5,197 bases of DNA, taken from positions 1 through 5,197 of the forward strand of contig JAGVDZ010000031.1 in the NCBI GenBank assembly GCA_020058465.1. The letters run 5' to 3'. The position numbers and the translations under genes are program-made. Shown here one piece after another: positions 1 through 5,197 of the stretch. The stretch's first letter is position 1, and every line of letters starts with the position of its first letter. The notes under the pieces are model-generated. The model saw only the letters and a list, made by a program, of their open reading frames with translations. It was not told the DNA's origin and searched no databases. Source of the DNA: Parachlamydiales bacterium (GTDB lineage Bacteria; Chlamydiota; Chlamydiia; Chlamydiales; SM23-39).

Positions 1-616
1 CACGACCTTGACTCCAAAGGTGTTGCACGGATCCCGCCTGGAGGGGAGCTGGGTTTGAAAAGGTCAAAGGTGTCTTGCAGTAGGGGGAAAGATGGCGTAC
101 GAGGTAGTCTTGGACGCAAGACCATTCTCGCTTGAGCTTGGCACTTTTTTCGAGTTCTTCGCTGGGGCTATCTTGAGGCAAGGTGCCGGCCACGGCTGCT
201 GTTTCAATAGAGAGGTCCTTTTGCATCAAGAGAAGTTCGGGGCTCGCCCCTAGAAAGACTTCAGATGGGTCCATCAGGGCAAAGCAGCAGGCAGAAGGAC
301 ACCGTTTTTGCAGATGCAACAGAAGATTGAGAGGGTCGATTTTGTGTCGACATAGCAATATAGTTTGGCGAGCTAAAACTACTTTTTCGAACATGCCTTG
401 TTGGATGTTGAAAAGAGCTGATTTGACATGCTGTCTCCACGTTGGGAGGTCGGGGGTATGTCTTGCCTGGCCTACGAGTGGAGGGAGTGGGGATAGCTGT
501 TGTCGAGGTAGATGGGAGATGGAAGAGAGGGGGACTTGGTTTCGATTAAAAGTGAAGACAAAGGGGGTCACTTGGGGAGGGAGGAGCTCTTTGGGATGAT
601 CAAAGTAAAGATGCAC
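1..616 (-). CDS. menF: Isochorismate synthase MenF, N-terminal 205 residues (cut by left window edge)
   Basis: The product should convert chorismate to isochorismate, the entry step of the classical o-succinylbenzoate menaquinone pathway, in the cytoplasm and with Mg2+. I read the minus-strand frame by hand: it is open from the TAG at 628-626 to the left edge. The chorismate-binding domain begins near W60. Visible motifs are FEKVVLARQT (76-85), with K78 aligning to the general-base lysine of the family; FLGASPELLL (121-130), with E127 in the SPE motif; and TAAVAGT (139-145), of the isochorismate-synthase kind rather than the PIAGT of anthranilate synthase. SAKLKREW and SVQHLW match the following conserved helix and the HL.T-type motif. 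The chosen start is GTG at 616: an AGGAG lies 6 bases upstream and a stop lies just before it in frame. It overlaps the end of ubiE by 17 bases. Only about 77 residues precede the catalytic lysine, fewer than in E. coli MenF or EntC. Salicylate synthase or EntC-type function is less likely given the ubiE neighbour. Confidence 0.9.
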   Translation of the reverse strand, partial: MHLYFDHPKELLPPQVTPFVFTFNRNQVPLSSISHLPRQQLSPLPPLVGQARHTPDLPTWRQHVKSALFNIQQGMFEKVVLARQTILLCRHKIDPLNLLLHLQKRCPSACCFALMDPSEVFLGASPELLLMQKDLSIETAAVAGTLPQDSPSEELEKSAKLKREWSCVQDYLVRHLSPYCKTPLTFSNPAPLQAGSVQHLWSQGR

Positions 617-1307
617 TTTTGTCTCCTACGTAGAGAGTGACAAATGAGGGGAAGTAAGATCGGTGATAGACTTTTTGAAATCCTTTGAGTCGCATGAGCT
701 CTTTGAAAGAGGTGACAGGGAGAAATGATTCGATCGATTGGTTTAAGTAGCGATAGGCTGTCTTGGAGGGGGATAGCCAAGCACCCACCTTGGGTAAGAT
801 CAATCTTAAGTAGGGTAAAATGAGCCAGCGAAGGTAGGCGGGGGGAGGGGCAAACTCTAGGATTAACACTCGACCACCTGGTTTTAACACACGCAATGTC
901 TCGTCGAGTGCAAGAGAGGGGTTTTCTATATTGCGAATGCCGAAAGAGCAGGTGACAACGTCGAAGTGGGCCTTGGGAAAAGGAAGGGCTGTTGCGTCGG
1001 CTTCAAGGAATGAAATACGACGGGTGTTTTGGTTTTTTTTACGAGCGATGGCAAGCATAGCAGCTGCCATATCAATGCCGATAGCCTGATAAAAGGGGGT
1101 TGGGGTTTTTAGGAGGGCAAAAATTTGATCGCCTGTGCCCGTTGCGATATCGAGAAGCGATAGATGACTTTGCAGCGGCACATGGCGGATCAATCGACGG
1201 CGCCATCTTTGGTCCTGCCCCCAAGATAGAATCCGATTCAGTCGATCGTAGGCACCAGCGATCTGGTTGAACATAGCTTGTACCATCTCTTTTTTAGGCA
1301 AGCTCAT
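600..1307 (-). CDS. ubiE: Demethylmenaquinone methyltransferase MenG/UbiE
   Basis: This is a SAM-dependent C-methyltransferase that converts demethylmenaquinone to menaquinone, the last step of the pathway; the same family also serves ubiquinone synthesis in other bacteria. The 235-residue protein is close to the usual family length of about 230-250. Visible features are the N-terminal FNQIAGAYDRLNRILSWGQD (13-32), typical of UbiE; SAM motif I LLDIATGTGD (51-60) with acidic D79 at the end of the next strand; DATALPF (104-110); FDVVTCSFGIRN (115-126), matching the UbiE signature around FGLRN; RVLKPGGRVLILEF (139-152); and TAYRYLNQSIESF (183-195). The frame is open upstream to 1406, but the ATG at 1307 is the start: it has AAAGGA 7 bases before it, and homology begins just after it. 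The gene overlaps the O-antigen-ligase-like gene by 14 bases and menF by 17. With menF next door and no ubiquinone gene seen, the substrate is probably demethylmenaquinone (inference). Confidence 0.95.
   Translation of the reverse strand: MSLPKKEMVQAMFNQIAGAYDRLNRILSWGQDQRWRRRLIRHVPLQSHLSLLDIATGTGDQIFALLKTPTPFYQAIGIDMAAAMLAIARKKNQNTRRISFLEADATALPFPKAHFDVVTCSFGIRNIENPSLALDETLRVLKPGGRVLILEFAPPPAYLRWLILPYLRLILPKVGAWLSPSKTAYRYLNQSIESFLPVTSFKELMRLKGFQKVYHRSYFPSFVTLYVGDKSASLL
623..627 (-). promoter_or_regulatory. Ribosome binding site for menF
   Basis: On the minus strand AGGAG lies 6 bases before GTG at 616, inside the final codons of ubiE. It decides the start of menF, because the only upstream in-frame sequence is a TAG at 628-626, and no ATG precedes the conserved region. 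The position inside ubiE suggests translational coupling, which is an inference. Confidence 0.75.
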
Positions 1308-2745
1308 AAGAGGATCCTTTGTGCAATGAACTACGATATAGGGCCAAAAACAAGAAGAACAAAAGACGTCCTTGTTGAGATAGAATGAGGTAAAAATCGC
1401 AAGCACCGATCCATAGGAAGGCCACCACGATCGAAAACAAGGCGATAGAAGAAAGGGTGGGGAGGATCTGAAAAAAGGGGCGAATCAAGGAGAGGAGAAA
1501 CAGTAAAAACAGTCCAAGGGCGATAAGGCCCAACTCTGCTGCGATGTACAAGTAGATGTTATGGGGAGCTGGTCTCATTATGTGAGGGTCTGTTCGGTAA
1601 GAGTACATCTGTAGGCCCGTTCCGAAGAAAGGGTATTGTCGGATCACCTCTAGGCTATGTGCTTGGTAGTCCATTCTAGCTTCATTTGAGCTTGTCGCAA
1701 GGACACTGGTGCCGATAATACCCCCTCGTTGGCGAAGAGGTCCATAAAACAGCAAACCGTTGATCAAAAGGGTGCTCAATACAAGGCATAGGAGCTGTCT
1801 TGCTAGGACAGTTCCTCCAGACAAAACTTGGCGATGGCGTAGGAGGATCAAGAAGAACACTGTGCTTCCCAAGAGCCAGCCGAACAAGGCCGAGCGAGAA
1901 AAGGTTAAAATAAGAGCGGTTGCTTGCAGTAGAAATCCGATGGAGATCCCCATTTTCGATCGATTCTGTCGGCAGTTGTGTAGAAGAATGGGGGTGAGGA
2001 GTAAAGAAGTGGTGAGCAAACCACCGAGGATATTCGTGTGAGGCAGTGTTCCCTGAGCTCGAAAGAGGTCTTTTGCATGTTGAGAAACTTGAGCCCAACA
2101 ATCGAAAATCCAGCGGTACCCATCTGGGGAGGGAATGCCCCCTGTAGAGTGGGGAATTTCTCCAAGAAGGCGAAGACCCAAGGGGGCTTGATGAAAGTAT
2201 TGGGCAATGCCGATGGAGGCTTGGCAGGTGGCTGCTATGTAAAACCCTTGGAGAATCCAGAAGGTCCACCGAGAGGGCCACTTGCTTGCGAAGTAGCTCA
2301 GGGTGGCGTAGAAAATAATGGGAGAGGCGAAAGGGATGAGGCGGAAGTAGGCAATAGGGTAGTGGGCAAGGGGAGAGGCTAAGATTGAAATGAGGGCACA
2401 CAGCCAGAGGGCGACTAGATAGAATGAACTGTTGTGTGTCCAGATCGAACGGGAGTATTTGAACACAACAATAAAGATTCCAAATGCCAAACAATCAGAC
2501 AGATAAAAGTAGATTTTCTTATCGAAATAATCGGGCAGAATGAGACCTTGAGGGATCAGGGTCAAAGAGTAGTGTCGAAAGAGCTTGTCATATTTATGTT
2601 CGATGGGAAAAAGGGCAAAGAGGAGCATCGAAAGCCAAACAAGCCATGGGCTCTTCGATGATGTGAGACGATGTATAGAGGACAAAAGAGGCCGGTTCAA
2701 GTTTATACCAAATACCAAGAACAACGTGCAGTTTGGTAGAGCCAA
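1294..2745 (-). CDS. O-antigen ligase / polymerase (Wzy_C-type) integral membrane protein
   Basis: This is a polytopic inner-membrane protein of 483 residues with about 11-12 hydrophobic segments, for example near 34-48, 79-95, 107-124, 131-150, 161-182, 237-256, 267-281, 284-302, 313-334, 399-421 and two within 430-470. The family (WaaL, Wzy, PglL) transfers or polymerises lipid-linked glycans on the periplasmic face. Family-like signatures are RAQGTLPHTNILGG (229-242); TFSRSALFGWLLG (281-293); a hydrophilic loop with NEARMDYQAHSLEVI (354-368) and YPFFGTG (371-377); then PAPHNIYLYIAAELGLIAL (392-410), which carries the His-Asn and E..G pattern seen after the large periplasmic loop. The substrate cannot be told: lipid A ligation, polymer elongation or protein glycosylation are all possible. 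The start is uncertain. The frame opens at TTG 2745 after an in-frame TAA; ATG at 2628 would give 444 residues and still keep the first membrane segment. Its end overlaps the ubiE start by 14 bases. Confidence 0.85.
   Translation of the reverse strand: MALPNCTLFLVFGINLNRPLLSSIHRLTSSKSPWLVWLSMLLFALFPIEHKYDKLFRHYSLTLIPQGLILPDYFDKKIYFYLSDCLAFGIFIVVFKYSRSIWTHNSSFYLVALWLCALISILASPLAHYPIAYFRLIPFASPIIFYATLSYFASKWPSRWTFWILQGFYIAATCQASIGIAQYFHQAPLGLRLLGEIPHSTGGIPSPDGYRWIFDCWAQVSQHAKDLFRAQGTLPHTNILGGLLTTSLLLTPILLHNCRQNRSKMGISIGFLLQATALILTFSRSALFGWLLGSTVFFLILLRHRQVLSGGTVLARQLLCLVLSTLLINGLLFYGPLRQRGGIIGTSVLATSSNEARMDYQAHSLEVIRQYPFFGTGLQMYSYRTDPHIMRPAPHNIYLYIAAELGLIALGLFLLFLLSLIRPFFQILPTLSSIALFSIVVAFLWIGACDFYLILSQQGRLLFFLFLALYRSSLHKGSSYELA
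1315..1320 (-). promoter_or_regulatory. Ribosome binding site for ubiE
   Basis: AAAGGA on the minus strand lies 7 bases before the ATG at 1307, inside the last codons of the upstream O-antigen-ligase-like gene. It supports the short 235-residue form of UbiE over the 268-residue open frame starting at 1406. Confidence 0.7.
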
Positions 2746-2759
2746 AGAGGGTCTTTATG

Positions 2760-2765
2760 CCTCCT
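2760..2765 (-). promoter_or_regulatory. Consensus Shine-Dalgarno AGGAGG at unusual distance from the start
   Basis: AGGAGG on the minus strand is a perfect anti-16S match just upstream of the O-antigen-ligase-like frame, but the first usable start, TTG at 2745, lies 14 bases away instead of the usual 5-9. No ATG, GTG or TTG occurs at normal spacing. The preceding CTCC can pair with GGAG across a 3-base loop, so the site may be partly masked. It is the only strong ribosome-binding sequence near this start. Confidence 0.45.
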
Positions 2766-2784
2766 GAGGAGATGGTGAGCTCAA

Positions 2785-2814
2785 ATAATACCCAACGTCA
2801 GATGCTGAATACAA
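2785..2814 (-). promoter_or_regulatory. Possible sigma70-type promoter for the O-antigen-ligase/ubiE/menF unit
   Basis: On the minus strand there is a -35-like TTGTAT (2814-2809), an 18-base spacer and a -10-like TATTAT (2790-2785; 5 of 6 consensus bases). Transcription would begin near 2776-2779, about 30 bases before the TTG at 2745, with the AGGAGG at 2765-2760 inside the leader. The -35 is poor, and read-through from the upstream 586-residue gene is an alternative. Confidence 0.35.
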
Positions 2815-2905
2815 CGATGGCGCCAGCGTAACACATCTGTCTCGGGCGCTCCCACTTTAGCAAAGGTCTTTCAAAAAGCTCAACTTGGAAGTTTTAACTT
2901 CGATT

Positions 2906-4666
2906 TTAGAGATGACCTGTTGCGGAGAGTTGCTCGCGCCAAAGTTCGACGTACTCGTCCTTGAGTGACTGGATGCTCGTCTCGATTTCAAGAAGCGCCT
3001 CTTCGGTACCATTCGGTTGTGAGCTAAGACCTAGCTGCTCTCGTAGCTGATTTAGTTGGGATAGCATCGCTTCTTCTAGCGATTGTTTACGAAGTAGTGC
3101 AGTGATGACGAGAATATTATTGAGATGGGCTATAGCTAACTTGCAGTTCGGGGCTAACACTCTCTTTTCTGTATTATTTAGACTCTCGGGCCCTTCTCTT
3201 GGTATAATTGCTTGGGCTGTCGCCTCAATGAAGCATTGGGTTAGCGTAGTAAGAAACGTTTCCTTGGAGGGAAGTGGCTTTAGCAATGGGATTGCTGTAG
3301 AAAGGAGATCGAAATACTCTCGTAAATTGTTTTGAAATAACTGGAAGAAGGGGGCTTGTTGATCGATTAGGCAGGTAATCTCTTCTGAAAGAATCCCTGT
3401 TATGGGCACAATGGACCGTTGTATCAAAGGAAGAACGGGGGTGTTTTCGTTTGATTTGTAAATTTCAGGAAGGTGGGTGATTCCAAACTGCAGATGCTCG
3501 AGTTCTTCACGAGTTCTATCTATATTGAACGTTTGTTCTTCGGGATCTAGACAGCTCTTGTCTATAGTACTGTAGAGGTACGCTTGTAAGAGGGGCTGGT
3601 TCTCTGTGGTGTAGGGCACGCTGGTTTTGTCTGTGAGTCGGGTACGGTCGGCTTGCCATTGAACTAGGAACTTCGAGTGGTTGGGTGTGAACAAGGTTGC
3701 CTGTACAATTGGAGTAACACTTGCTTCTTGTAGTTCGTCTGCATACATTTCTAACATGTGCGGAGTGATCTTTCCTGAAAGGACGTTATCTATGGTGGGT
3801 ATTAGGTCTCCGCTGTAAGTGTCGATGGCTGCTGCTGTAGTGGCAAGAAATAGACAATGCACTTGGAACATCAGCGTTGGAAAGGGAGGTAATTCATCAG
3901 AATCGTTAGGTGGGACACCTGTCCAAATGTGTTGTAGACTTCGTTGTAGACCTAGTGGAAGCGTTGGGGAGGGGTCTTCTAGGATGAGTTGCCATCCAAT
4001 GATCTCTCTTAGTGTTTGGGAACAGAGGAGTGCACGGTCGAGAACAACAGAGGTGTCGATTTCAACATTGTCAGACCCAATGATTTTTCGTGCATAGTCT
4101 AAGGTATCGAGACAGTCTTTGTCCTCTAAAAGGGTGTTGCAGTACATTTGTAGTATCTGAGCATCATTAGGGCCATTTAGAGATTCGGAGAATAGAGCCT
4201 GTTGTAGATGGGTGGATTGATGGGGAGCGTCCGAAGGGACCTCTAGATTATTGCTGATCTGCCTTCTGGTGCTTGGGCCTTGTCCGTTCAAGGGGGAGGA
4301 GCATGGAACCGTTGCCTGCGCGGATTGGTTTGATGGAGGGGGAGGGATGGTGTTGGAGGATGTGGGCGGCTGCAATGGTCTGTTAGATGGCTTTGGGGGT
4401 ATGCAGTGGGCAAGAGCCCAGTGGCCCAGTTTAAAAGCGGCATATAAGATGTTGCCTATGATCGGAATCAACAAAAGGGCGCATAGGATGTAACTCTTTT
4501 GTTGAATCAGAGAGTGGTAAGGATTTTGTTTAATTTGTTCGGCGCTCAGGGTTGGGATGAGGAAGTATTTATCCCAAATTGCCCTGCCGTTGATCAAGGT
4601 ACTGGCAATTGGGGTGAAATCAAGAGTTTGATATAAGTGAGGTGAGTAGGAATAGATTGATGCCAT
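2906..4666 (-). CDS. Hypothetical protein with one N-terminal hydrophobic segment and a long helical body
   Basis: I do not recognise a characterised family. The 586-residue product (numbered from ATG 4666) has a soluble N-terminal stretch of about 58 residues, one strongly hydrophobic segment at about 59-78 (YILCALLLIPIIGNILYAAF), then a Pro/Ser/Thr/Asn-rich low-complexity linker at about 90-155. The remaining roughly 430 residues are rich in Leu, Glu and Gln and look helical; the last 60 include heptad-like stretches such as LSQLNQLREQLG that could form a coiled coil. There is no classical cleavable signal peptide. The start at ATG 4666 is preferred over TTG 4672 because AGGGA lies 8 bases before the ATG but only 2 before the TTG. 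A promoter lies just upstream. The single anchor with a large soluble domain resembles orphan proteins of environmental chlamydiae (impression). A host-directed or Inc-like role is speculative; classical Inc proteins have a longer bilobed hydrophobic domain. Confidence 0.85.
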   Translation of the reverse strand: MASIYSYSPHLYQTLDFTPIASTLINGRAIWDKYFLIPTLSAEQIKQNPYHSLIQQKSYILCALLLIPIIGNILYAAFKLGHWALAHCIPPKPSNRPLQPPTSSNTIPPPPSNQSAQATVPCSSPLNGQGPSTRRQISNNLEVPSDAPHQSTHLQQALFSESLNGPNDAQILQMYCNTLLEDKDCLDTLDYARKIIGSDNVEIDTSVVLDRALLCSQTLREIIGWQLILEDPSPTLPLGLQRSLQHIWTGVPPNDSDELPPFPTLMFQVHCLFLATTAAAIDTYSGDLIPTIDNVLSGKITPHMLEMYADELQEASVTPIVQATLFTPNHSKFLVQWQADRTRLTDKTSVPYTTENQPLLQAYLYSTIDKSCLDPEEQTFNIDRTREELEHLQFGITHLPEIYKSNENTPVLPLIQRSIVPITGILSEEITCLIDQQAPFFQLFQNNLREYFDLLSTAIPLLKPLPSKETFLTTLTQCFIEATAQAIIPREGPESLNNTEKRVLAPNCKLAIAHLNNILVITALLRKQSLEEAMLSQLNQLREQLGLSSQPNGTEEALLEIETSIQSLKDEYVELWREQLSATGHL

Positions 4667-4674
4667 TGACAAAG

Positions 4675-4679
4675 TCCCT
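4675..4679 (-). promoter_or_regulatory. Ribosome binding site for the 586-residue protein
   Basis: AGGGA on the minus strand lies 8 bases upstream of the ATG at 4666. The alternative in-frame TTG at 4672 is only 2 bases from it, so this site favours the ATG. Confidence 0.6.
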
Positions 4680-4692
4680 GTTTTTCAACAAG

Positions 4693-4722
4693 ATTATAAT
4701 TCATCTTAACTAAATTTGTCAG
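4693..4722 (-). promoter_or_regulatory. Strong sigma70-type promoter of the 586-residue protein gene
   Basis: On the minus strand CTGACA (4722-4717; 5 of 6 consensus) is separated by 18 bases from a perfect TATAAT (4698-4693). The predicted transcript starts near 4686 and has a leader of about 20 bases containing the AGGGA ribosome binding site. The surrounding DNA is clearly more AT-rich than the genes, as expected for a promoter region. Confidence 0.7.
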
Positions 4723-4754
4723 CAGTAATGCATAAATCCAAATTATCTATATTA

Positions 4755-4772
4755 CCTACCATTTTTGGTAGG
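4755..4772. repeat. Perfect 7-bp inverted repeat with 4-base loop
   Basis: CCTACCA and TGGTAGG flank a TTTT loop. The repeat lies about 32 bases upstream of the -35 box of the promoter at 4693-4722 and downstream of the right-edge gene. On the minus strand the hairpin is followed by an AT-rich stretch without a clean T run, so it is not a textbook terminator. It could be an operator, an mRNA 3'-end stem-loop or a weak terminator; sequence alone does not decide. Confidence 0.5.
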
Positions 4773-4879
4773 AGGCGGGATCAAACACAATCCACCCCCG
4801 ATCGCTCTAAACAAATGAATTCCAAGCGTCGTCGACACTGTCAAAAAACTTTTGAGTTCATTTGTGTATAAAAGCCGAA

Positions 4880-4895
4880 TCCCCGGAAAAGGGGA
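4880..4895 (-). terminator. Weak candidate terminator downstream of the right-edge gene
   Basis: Five bases after the TGA at 4903-4901, on the minus strand, TCCCC and GGGGA can pair as a 5-bp GC-rich stem around a 6-base loop. A short T run (TTTT) follows only after a 7-base gap, so intrinsic termination would be weak at best. Confidence 0.3.
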
Positions 4896-4900
4896 AATGT

Positions 4901-5197
4901 TCATGATACTGGACGCCCAGACGTTCGTAGCATGGAAGGAATCAGAATCTCTTGACAGTAGGTCCTACAAGCTACTTTAAAATTTTGAGGCCCTTTAAGC
5001 CAAGACTCTACAGCCAAAAGACGATTTTTTGAGTCCGTTTCTATACCAAGTGCCTTTAGCTTTGGTATAAAATCTTCCCCTAGGAAATTATCGGATTTAT
5101 ACCTTTGATAGTAATCTTCTAGATCACGTTGTAGATTCGTTTGAATTACGGGATACTGAGGGGTCAATTCTTCTTTTAGATTTTGGGCCGATTGGAG
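4901..5197 (-). CDS. Unrecognised protein, C-terminal 98 residues (cut by right window edge)
   Basis: The minus-strand frame has no stop from the right edge to the TGA at 4903-4901, so the gene begins outside the window; the TTG at 5167 is an internal leucine codon in this reading rather than a needed start. The visible part is hydrophilic, charged and probably helical, with NLQRDLEDYYQRYKS followed by IPKLKALGIETDSKNRLL and a tail ending in TSGRPVS. There is no membrane segment and no motif that I can assign to a family. It runs in the same direction as the rest of the window but is separated from the next gene by 234 bases with a promoter, so it probably belongs to a different transcript. 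The reading frame is believable because of its amino-acid composition and continuity, but the product is unknown. Confidence 0.65.
   Translation of the reverse strand, partial: LQSAQNLKEELTPQYPVIQTNLQRDLEDYYQRYKSDNFLGEDFIPKLKALGIETDSKNRLLAVESWLKGPQNFKVACRTYCQEILIPSMLRTSGRPVS

Larger units (their letters stand above)
4673..4900. other. AT-rich intergenic region
   Basis: The 228 bases hold the promoter, ribosome binding site, inverted repeat and weak hairpin listed separately. I see no tRNA-like cloverleaf and no credible small gene: the best minus-strand frame, 18 codons from an ATG at about 4767, has no ribosome binding site and runs into the promoter. Confidence 0.6.

Noticed and set aside
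183..599. Plus-strand open frame of 138 codons
   Set aside because: It is antisense to menF, whose conserved motifs are on the minus strand; its translation is rich in Arg, Trp, Gly and Cys and has no recognisable motif.
1308..1406. Upstream extension of ubiE to 268 residues
   Set aside because: The extra 33 residues (rich in Cys, Phe and Tyr) are coded within the upstream gene, precede the conserved UbiE N-terminus, and the ATG at 1307 has a good ribosome binding site.
1682..2494. Second long minus-strand open frame (270 codons) inside the O-antigen-ligase-like gene
   Set aside because: Its Pro/Ser/Leu/His-rich translation is typical of a shadow over a C- and T-rich coding strand, and the other frame has the family motifs. 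The length is striking but there is no ribosome binding site or homology to support dual coding.
2434..2767. Plus-strand open frames of 75 and 60 codons
   Set aside because: They lie antisense to the start of the O-antigen-ligase-like gene and have no motif or convincing ribosome binding site.
2868..2905. AT-rich palindromes (GAAGTT/AACTTC) just after the stop of the 586-residue gene, followed by a T5 run
   Set aside because: The stems are short and AT-only with loops of 2-4 bases, and the T run is several bases away, so I do not call a terminator.
3102..4493. Three plus-strand open frames of 77-92 codons
   Set aside because: All are antisense to the 586-residue gene and have shadow-like composition.
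4713..4769. 18-codon minus-strand frame starting in the inverted repeat
   Set aside because: It has no ribosome binding site, is very short, and ends inside the -35 region of the promoter.
4839..4844. Perfect TTGACA on the minus strand in the right-hand intergenic gap
   Set aside because: No acceptable -10 box occurs 16-19 bases downstream (best is ATTCAT), so a second promoter or small RNA is not supported.

Overview
The window looks like the chromosome of a menaquinone-using, probably Gram-negative bacterium. Every supported gene is on the minus strand, so transcription runs from right to left. The gene content and the style of the large orphan protein (a short hydrophobic anchor of the 'LLLIPIIGNIL' kind, a Pro/Ser-rich linker, then a long helical body) suggest an environmental chlamydia (Parachlamydiales-like). 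That taxonomic call is an impression from recall, not a search result.

Layout in order of transcription. (1) At the right edge (4901-5197) lies the C-terminal 98 residues of an unrecognised helical protein that continues beyond the window. (2) A 228-bp non-coding gap (4673-4900) holds a possible weak terminator, a perfect 7-bp inverted repeat and a good sigma70-type promoter. (3) That promoter drives a 586-residue orphan protein (2906-4666) with one hydrophobic segment near its N-terminus. (4) A 160-bp gap (2746-2905) holds a possible promoter and a consensus Shine-Dalgarno. (5) Three tightly packed genes follow: a polytopic O-antigen ligase/polymerase family protein (1294-2745), the demethylmenaquinone methyltransferase menG/ubiE (600-1307), and menF, isochorismate synthase (1-616, cut by the left edge).

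The last three genes overlap end to start by 14 and 17 bases, and each downstream start codon has a Shine-Dalgarno inside the gene before it, so they are probably one translationally coupled unit. MenF makes the first committed intermediate of the classical o-succinylbenzoate route (chorismate to isochorismate). MenG makes the last step (demethylmenaquinone to menaquinone). The remaining men genes may lie beyond the left edge. The O-antigen-ligase-like protein has no known biochemical tie to quinones, so its place in the cluster may reflect co-expression only.

Two genes are easy to miss. menF starts at GTG, is truncated by the window edge, and has a weaker plus-strand open frame lying over it. 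The right-edge gene is open to the last base, so the apparent internal TTG start at 5167 is not needed.
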